From Atkinsonella hypoxylon (Eukaryota > Ascomycota > Sordariomycetes > Hypocreales > Clavicipitaceae): a stretch of 64,000 bases of DNA. Below are positions 59,243 through 64,000 of the stretch, piece by piece. The notes under the pieces were generated by a model. That model was given only the letters and a program-made list of their open reading frames with translations, made no database searches and was not told the DNA's origin. The first letter of the stretch is position 1. Every line of letters begins with the position of its first letter. The stretch spans positions 186,001 through 250,000 of the forward strand of contig JFHB01000020.1 in assembly GCA_000729835.1 (NCBI GenBank). Direction: 5' to 3'. Position numbers and translations under genes: made by a program.

Positions 59243-60143
59243 CGGCCAATGCTGATCCAGAGGACACTTTGTACGAAATATGCTGTTAATTATCTTCTTC
59301 CCCGGAGAGAGGGGAAGATCAATGGGGAAGCACAAATGACTGATGGTTATGACTGGTGGTCATGCGACGAGGAGGAACCTGACTCGCCGCTAAAGATGCA
59401 GGCAGGCTTGTGATAGGGACAGGTCTGCAGACACCCTGCATGTACTTTGCCGATGGGGTTGGCTGAACCACTCAAGCGTAGACACGGCGGTGATGCATGC
59501 ATGCATGCCCTACGAAAGGCTGGTTGCACAACCCAAGATCCCTCCGCGGCCGAATTAGCCTGCTCTCATCGTTGATACCCAAGATATGGATTGTAATGAG
59601 TGCTTCAGCATCTTCACTCGGTCATGACAGCCCATGTGCGAGATGCGGCGTTGAAGTTGGGGTACTTGATAGCGCATCCATCGAAATATCGGTGTGGAGA
59701 TCCACATGCATCGCGTGCATACTATATGCATCTTAAGCACAAATCTGAACTCGAGAAACCCCGGATTTATTTCAAAGCGTATTCAGAATTACCTGGGAAA
59801 GGCCCTCGTAGATGAATAAATGGACGAAGATAATATACTAGCAGATAACACCCTTTACGCCGTGCGACTGGTCACGCTGCTGTCCTGTCCTATAAATCTC
59901 CATGATAGAATACACGGCGGCTCGTTAACGCCTCTAAGCCGCCGAAAGACATGCCACTAGGTAAGAGTCGCTCGAAGGAAAAAAAATAGCCCAAAGATAG
60001 CGAGGTCGTAATGTCATGGCTCCATCGAACGGTGAGAGTAGTTAAGAGTTTGTTTGCAGCAGCCCGTTGCTACGTTGGTTTCAGGCGGGAAGCCGGTTGG
60101 CACGTCCGGAGTCGGAAACGGTGAAGTCAGGTGTTACCCTAAT
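59243..60143. other. Intergenic, no gene seen
   Basis: Convergent 3' flanks of NTG1 and the AN1 gene. Short frames on both strands lack recognisable content. A GCATGCATGCATGC run lies at about 59495-59508. Confidence 0.5.
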
Positions 60144-60436
60144 CTAGACGCCACGGATGACCTGCGTTCGCTCCGCTTCCAGCTGCGCAGCGTTGCGCTC
60201 GTGCGACTGCTTTTTGCACTGTAAAATAAGAAAAGAGAGGCGTTAGCAATCTGATCCGCCATGGTAGAGCAATTTTGGTGTTGCTGACGCACATCTTCGA
60301 GTCCACTGCACTTGTGGTCTTCCAACAGCCGGTGCTTGCCACAGAAGTGACCGTTGCAGAAGCCGCAGTCGCCGACAATCCGTTGAGCAGGCTCTCGACA
60401 CTCCTTAGCGCCGCATCGAATCTTCTTGGAAGCCAT
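60144..60436 (-). CDS. Small AN1-type zinc-finger protein
   Basis: Two exons (60436-60293, 60218-60144), joined over a 74 bp intron, give 72 residues that are essentially one AN1 finger. Metal ligands are visible: CGAKEC, then DCGFC, CGKH and H..KC (RCGAKECREPAQRIVG, DCGFCNGHFCGKH, RLLEDHKCSG). The last exon continues DCKKQSHERNAAQLEAERTQ and ends VIRGV. AN1 proteins act in stress response and in ubiquitin/proteasome-linked quality control. The ATG at 60436 (MASKKIRC) was chosen because the frame upstream (to 60670) is Ser- and Leu-rich without relation to the family. The splice join restores the conserved LEDCKKQ sequence. Confidence 0.88.
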
Positions 60437-61212
60437 GGTGAGTATATCTAGTTGTGGCAGACGGGAACTATGTAGCGAGGGCGTTCCTGTCGAGCTGTCG
60501 AGGGCAGAGTTTCGCCTTGACAATGAAAGTTGAGAAGATGCTGAGCGAGCGTTAGGAAGAGTATTTGAGATTGACAGGCCCGTCTCCGAATAAACGGCGT
60601 TCAGTGGGTCGGAAGGCAAAGGGGCGAGGTCGTGTCCACGAAGCAGCAAGAACAGAGGAGCAGATGGCAAATCAGGCTGAAAGTGAACTGCGTCAGCAGA
60701 TGAGTGCTCATTTATAGGAACAAGCCAGAGAAGAGGCTAGCGGGCGGCGATGAATCAATCACACAGGAGCCGTGGGACTCGAGTCACACGCCCCCCTGGT
60801 CTCGAGCCTGCGGTTCCACATTAGTGGTGATGTTGAGCCAGCTGGTTCGCCTCCTGGAAGTGAATATTACGGCGTGCTCCATCCGTCGTCAACGGTGGAT
60901 GGTATTGTGTCCCAGCGCCGGCTCCGTAATCGATGGTCCAGAGGCTTGGTCCACGAGTGAAGCCCGGGTGGCGCCTGGCCGCCGTAACTTTGTCTGGCAG
61001 GGCAGGTGAGCGGGTAATTAAAGAGGCTGGCAGAAAGATAGGCCTAAACTGTTGGGGGCAGGATTGGTACTCAGTCTCGTCGCTAAGGAAAAAAACTCTA
61101 CTGCGTCACTTCAAGGGAGATGGAAGAAGCACATGTTGACGGATTAAGTACCGCTCGGCTGCTTTGTCCCTAGGAAGAAGGCGCCTGGGCGTGATATAGC
61201 CCAGTACAGCAA

Positions 61213-61270
61213 CGCAAAGCAAAGCAAAGCAAAGCAAAGGAAGGAGGGAAGGGAGGAAGGAAGGAAGGAG
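61213..61270. repeat. GCAAA and GGAA simple repeats
   Basis: About five GCAAA units followed by a purine-only stretch of GGAA/GGGA units, in non-coding DNA. Confidence 0.85.
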
Positions 61271-62186
61271 CGATGTATTCCTCGCCACCAACACCTGGAC
61301 ACCCCGAAGAAGGACGAGCTTCATCTCCCTCACAGACCCGTCGTAACTACTGCAATTCGCTTTTCAATTGCGAATGATGCTGCAACGTGGGTATCCTCCG
61401 GCATTCGTTATCTGAGCTAACGGAACCCCCGTCGATGATACAGATACGTGGATAATGCAATGGAGCTGCAGGCAGCAAGGCCTGGGTTACCGAGGGACTC
61501 GGCGGCAGTCAGGCAGTTCCGAAAGCGGTGGCAAGGAGGTTGTGCTTGGTAGCGCCGGGGCTGGCCATTGCCCCGGCGTTACCTCAACAACTTATCAGGC
61601 GGGATTGCTAACAGCATCAGACTAGACGGGTCCGCCAGAGTGACATTATGGTCAAGCGTTGAAGCTAGCTAGAAGGCATCCAAATAGAAAACATGCAGCA
61701 CGCCGCGATCAGCATTTCATTGTTATTATACACATGCATCGGATCCGGAAGCTGCCTATCCCGAACGTAACCACAGACCACGGCGGACAATTCTCTACGA
61801 CATACTCCGTAAACGACCTGTTCATAGTTGCTGGTGTCGTCGCCGCCTCATCATTTTTGCCTTTGACATGTAACAATCGACTCGGAGACTCACATTGCTA
61901 CATTGGCAGCGCTGTTCTGAGGATGGGCGCAGACTTATTGTAAGATGCATACGGAATACTGGCCTTCTCTGATCTGCGTGACCCCAACGCCAACAACTTT
62001 TCGATAGCTCAGCTAATTTATTATCCAGCTACCTGTGGAGTCGAAGTGACAAGTAGAGATGTGGCAGCCAGTCCGGCCGGGATTAGCTTCAAAATTTACC
62101 TAGCCCGCGGGTGTGAAGAGAGAAAAAAAAGAACGAAAAAAAAAACAAGGAAGAAAAAAAAAGTAGCCATTCCAGCATGTGCCTAA

Positions 62187-62206
62187 CTACCTACCTAGGT
62201 AGGTTT
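62187..62206. repeat. ACCTACCTAGGTAGGT palindrome
   Basis: A perfect inverted repeat of the motif found in clusters elsewhere in the window. Confidence 0.8.
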
Positions 62207-64000
62207 TTCCAATCCTTATCGTACTGAGGACAGGGCGGCTGTTTTATTCGTATATCCTGATGCATTTAGTGACTGACAAAAGTGTAATCTCCGTCGCACA
62301 GAATCCAGCAAACCAAAAAAGCAACTGTATCCTCACTCTCGATCAATTGGATAGTTAGTTAACTCCTTGAACGCGGGCGGTCTAAGGACGCCAGGACACC
62401 AGGACGGCGCCACACTGGCGTCTCGCGTGTCTTGTTTTTGTCTTTCCTCATTAAACGACCCACTGCTATATCGGCTTCCGGGGACCCCGACTAACAATTC
62501 GACGGCCAGACTGAAGTCAATCAACTTGGCAGATGGCGTTCTATTAGTGGCCGACGGGGCTTGTCATTAACGACTGACCAGGATTCTTCTTGCATTCATA
62601 GAGACCATTGGGCCAAGTCCGAATCTGATTGTGCGTGTCATCCATCCTGTTCATTCACTTGAGTTCAAATGTCGGCAATGTACACTACTACCCCTGAATT
62701 ATTTTACAAATCTATACACTTGACCAGGGTTAGCGAACCTATTACATATCTGCTTCGTGAATTAGTGAGACATTAAGTGGGGCACTTGGTACATTGAGTT
62801 ACTAGTAACTGAGCACAAAAGTAGCCATCTTTCCAGTAGACTAAAATACCCTGCATTTACTGCTCTAACTACTGCTAGAGGAGGTATTACCGAATTTAGC
62901 TAGAATAGCATTCTAAGCAGCCTATAGCCTTATAGTGCGCTTTTATACCTAGCTACATTACTGATTGCACTATATACTATAAAGACTACATGTGTGTTTT
63001 TAGTTGCAGCTGTTAGCGAGTACCTAATAGGTGGATAAAAGGTGGGGCTGGTATCTTTGGTACTACAGTCGCACCCTTGAGTGATTTTGCATGTCTACTT
63101 GCAGGGGTAGTTCAAGCCAATTAAATCTCAGCTTAGATATTAGCACGACATAGAGTGGAGAAAATAGATACTTTAAATCAGGGGTAAATCAGTCAGAAAA
63201 ATAAGTCTGTGCAGGGTAGTGCTTAATCTCTATATATTCTCCTATCCACGCGGTCTCCCTACACCAATTACAGCTGTTAGCAAGTACCTGAAAGCGGGGC
63301 TTGTAGAATTTTTAATCTGGGTCGGCGTAAGCTGAATCAATGTCTCGGCATTCACTTTCATGTTAGCGCGCGGTTCGCGCTACGAATACTGTGCAAAGAA
63401 TTTATTCTGTCACGAGGAACAGCCAAATGTTGCGAAGCATTAATATGTCTGCCAACACGCACAGATGAATGACATTGCTATTTATTCCCCGAGTCGTCTC
63501 GTTTGAATATGGCCGTAACGCAGCCTTCAGGTTGCCTGCCATCCACTGATTTGATGCAAATAGAAGGTGCTGGTTATCGGATGGTTGCCAATCATTTCTG
63601 AGCTCAGCTTTATGCATTTCGAAGACTATGTGACGAGAAACGGACATTCAATGAGATAGGATCCGAACAGGGCCATGCGCACACTTTCGTGACCTTGTAC
63701 ACGATGAGCAAAGCGCACTACTTGCAAGCATACCTATACAGCACTAGCATCATCGTCAAGTTACTTGTTCATAGAACTCAAATCGCCAGCACTCAATTCT
63801 GCGACTTGATTTATGCAATTGCACTAACCAGCCTTCCAAATTAAGCCCAGCACCATGTGGAACATCTGAACAGAACTCATCAATCAATGAAGCAAGATAA
63901 AATAATGGATACCTACCTACTCGACACAGGTGTGCCTGAGGGAAAAAAAAAATTTCGGCGTAGCGAGGAGTTGAGTGCCCCGGCCCATTAGGGCAAAAGA

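Larger units (their letters stand above)
60437..64000. other. Gene-free right end, AT-rich from about 62.1 kb
   Basis: No gene supported. GCAAA and GGAA runs lie at 61213-61270. A-rich runs occur at 62122-62162 and a CCTACCTAGGTAGG palindrome at 62187-62206. From 62.6 to 63.3 kb TA dinucleotides are frequent, a perfect 14 bp palindrome lies at 62797-62810, and a 20 bp direct repeat (CAGCTGTTAGC..AGTACCT) occurs near 63007 and 63271. These fit old RIP-mutated repeats. Confidence 0.5.

Noticed and set aside
60437..60670. N-terminal extension of the AN1 protein
   Set aside because: The upstream frame is open but Ser/Leu-rich and unrelated to the family; the conserved start MASKK has its own ATG.

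Overview
The window is nuclear DNA of a filamentous ascomycete. Genes are split by short introns (50-180 bp, GT..CTRAY..AG), both strands are used, and intergenic spaces are long. The protein set (kinesin-3, OMA1, TEN1, LaeA-like methyltransferase, GH47, ACO2-type aconitase) and the recurring ACCTACCTAGGTAGGT-like palindromes suggest a Sordariomycete, probably Hypocreales. That placement is an inference from memory and was not tested.

Layout from left to right. A GH47 alpha-mannosidase runs off the left edge (minus strand). Then come a secreted Kex2-type precursor (2.3-2.9 kb), a 4.9 kb gene-poor stretch, and a small secreted eight-cysteine protein (7.8-8.1 kb). From 10.2 kb the plus strand carries leukotriene-A4-hydrolase-type aminopeptidase, the CST telomere subunit TEN1 and a full-length kinesin-3 motor with FHA and PH domains. 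A large secreted DUF5695-like protein lies opposite at 20.5-23.2 kb. A LaeA-like methyltransferase, OMA1 protease and cytochrome b5 follow on the plus strand. A DUF2462 small basic protein and the pseudokinase SCY1 are on the minus strand. A disordered protein with SUMO-interacting motifs (36-37.8 kb, plus) is followed by mitochondrial aconitase and nucleoporin NUP85 (both minus).

Between NUP85 and a class III alcohol dehydrogenase (55.8-57.2 kb) lies about 10 kb of a different kind. It holds a broken DUF3435-type tyrosine recombinase (the family of Starship captains and Crypton-like elements), a kinase-like reading frame directly behind it on the same strand, two decayed copies of a C2H2 zinc-finger segment, a frameshifted short gene and a second broken gene. 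The stop codons inside these reading frames are nearly all TAA/TAG/TGA where CAA/CAG/CGA would keep the frame open. This is what C-to-T mutation such as RIP leaves behind. I read it as the remains of a mobile element.

The window ends with the DNA glycosylase NTG1, a small AN1 zinc-finger protein and about 3.5 kb of AT-rich, apparently gene-free sequence. Most recognised genes are single-copy housekeeping functions (protein quality control, membrane traffic, nuclear pore, telomere, base excision repair). No biosynthetic cluster, CRISPR array, rRNA or convincing tRNA was seen. All exon borders were derived by reading frame, splice signals and remembered family sequence; none was checked against transcripts.
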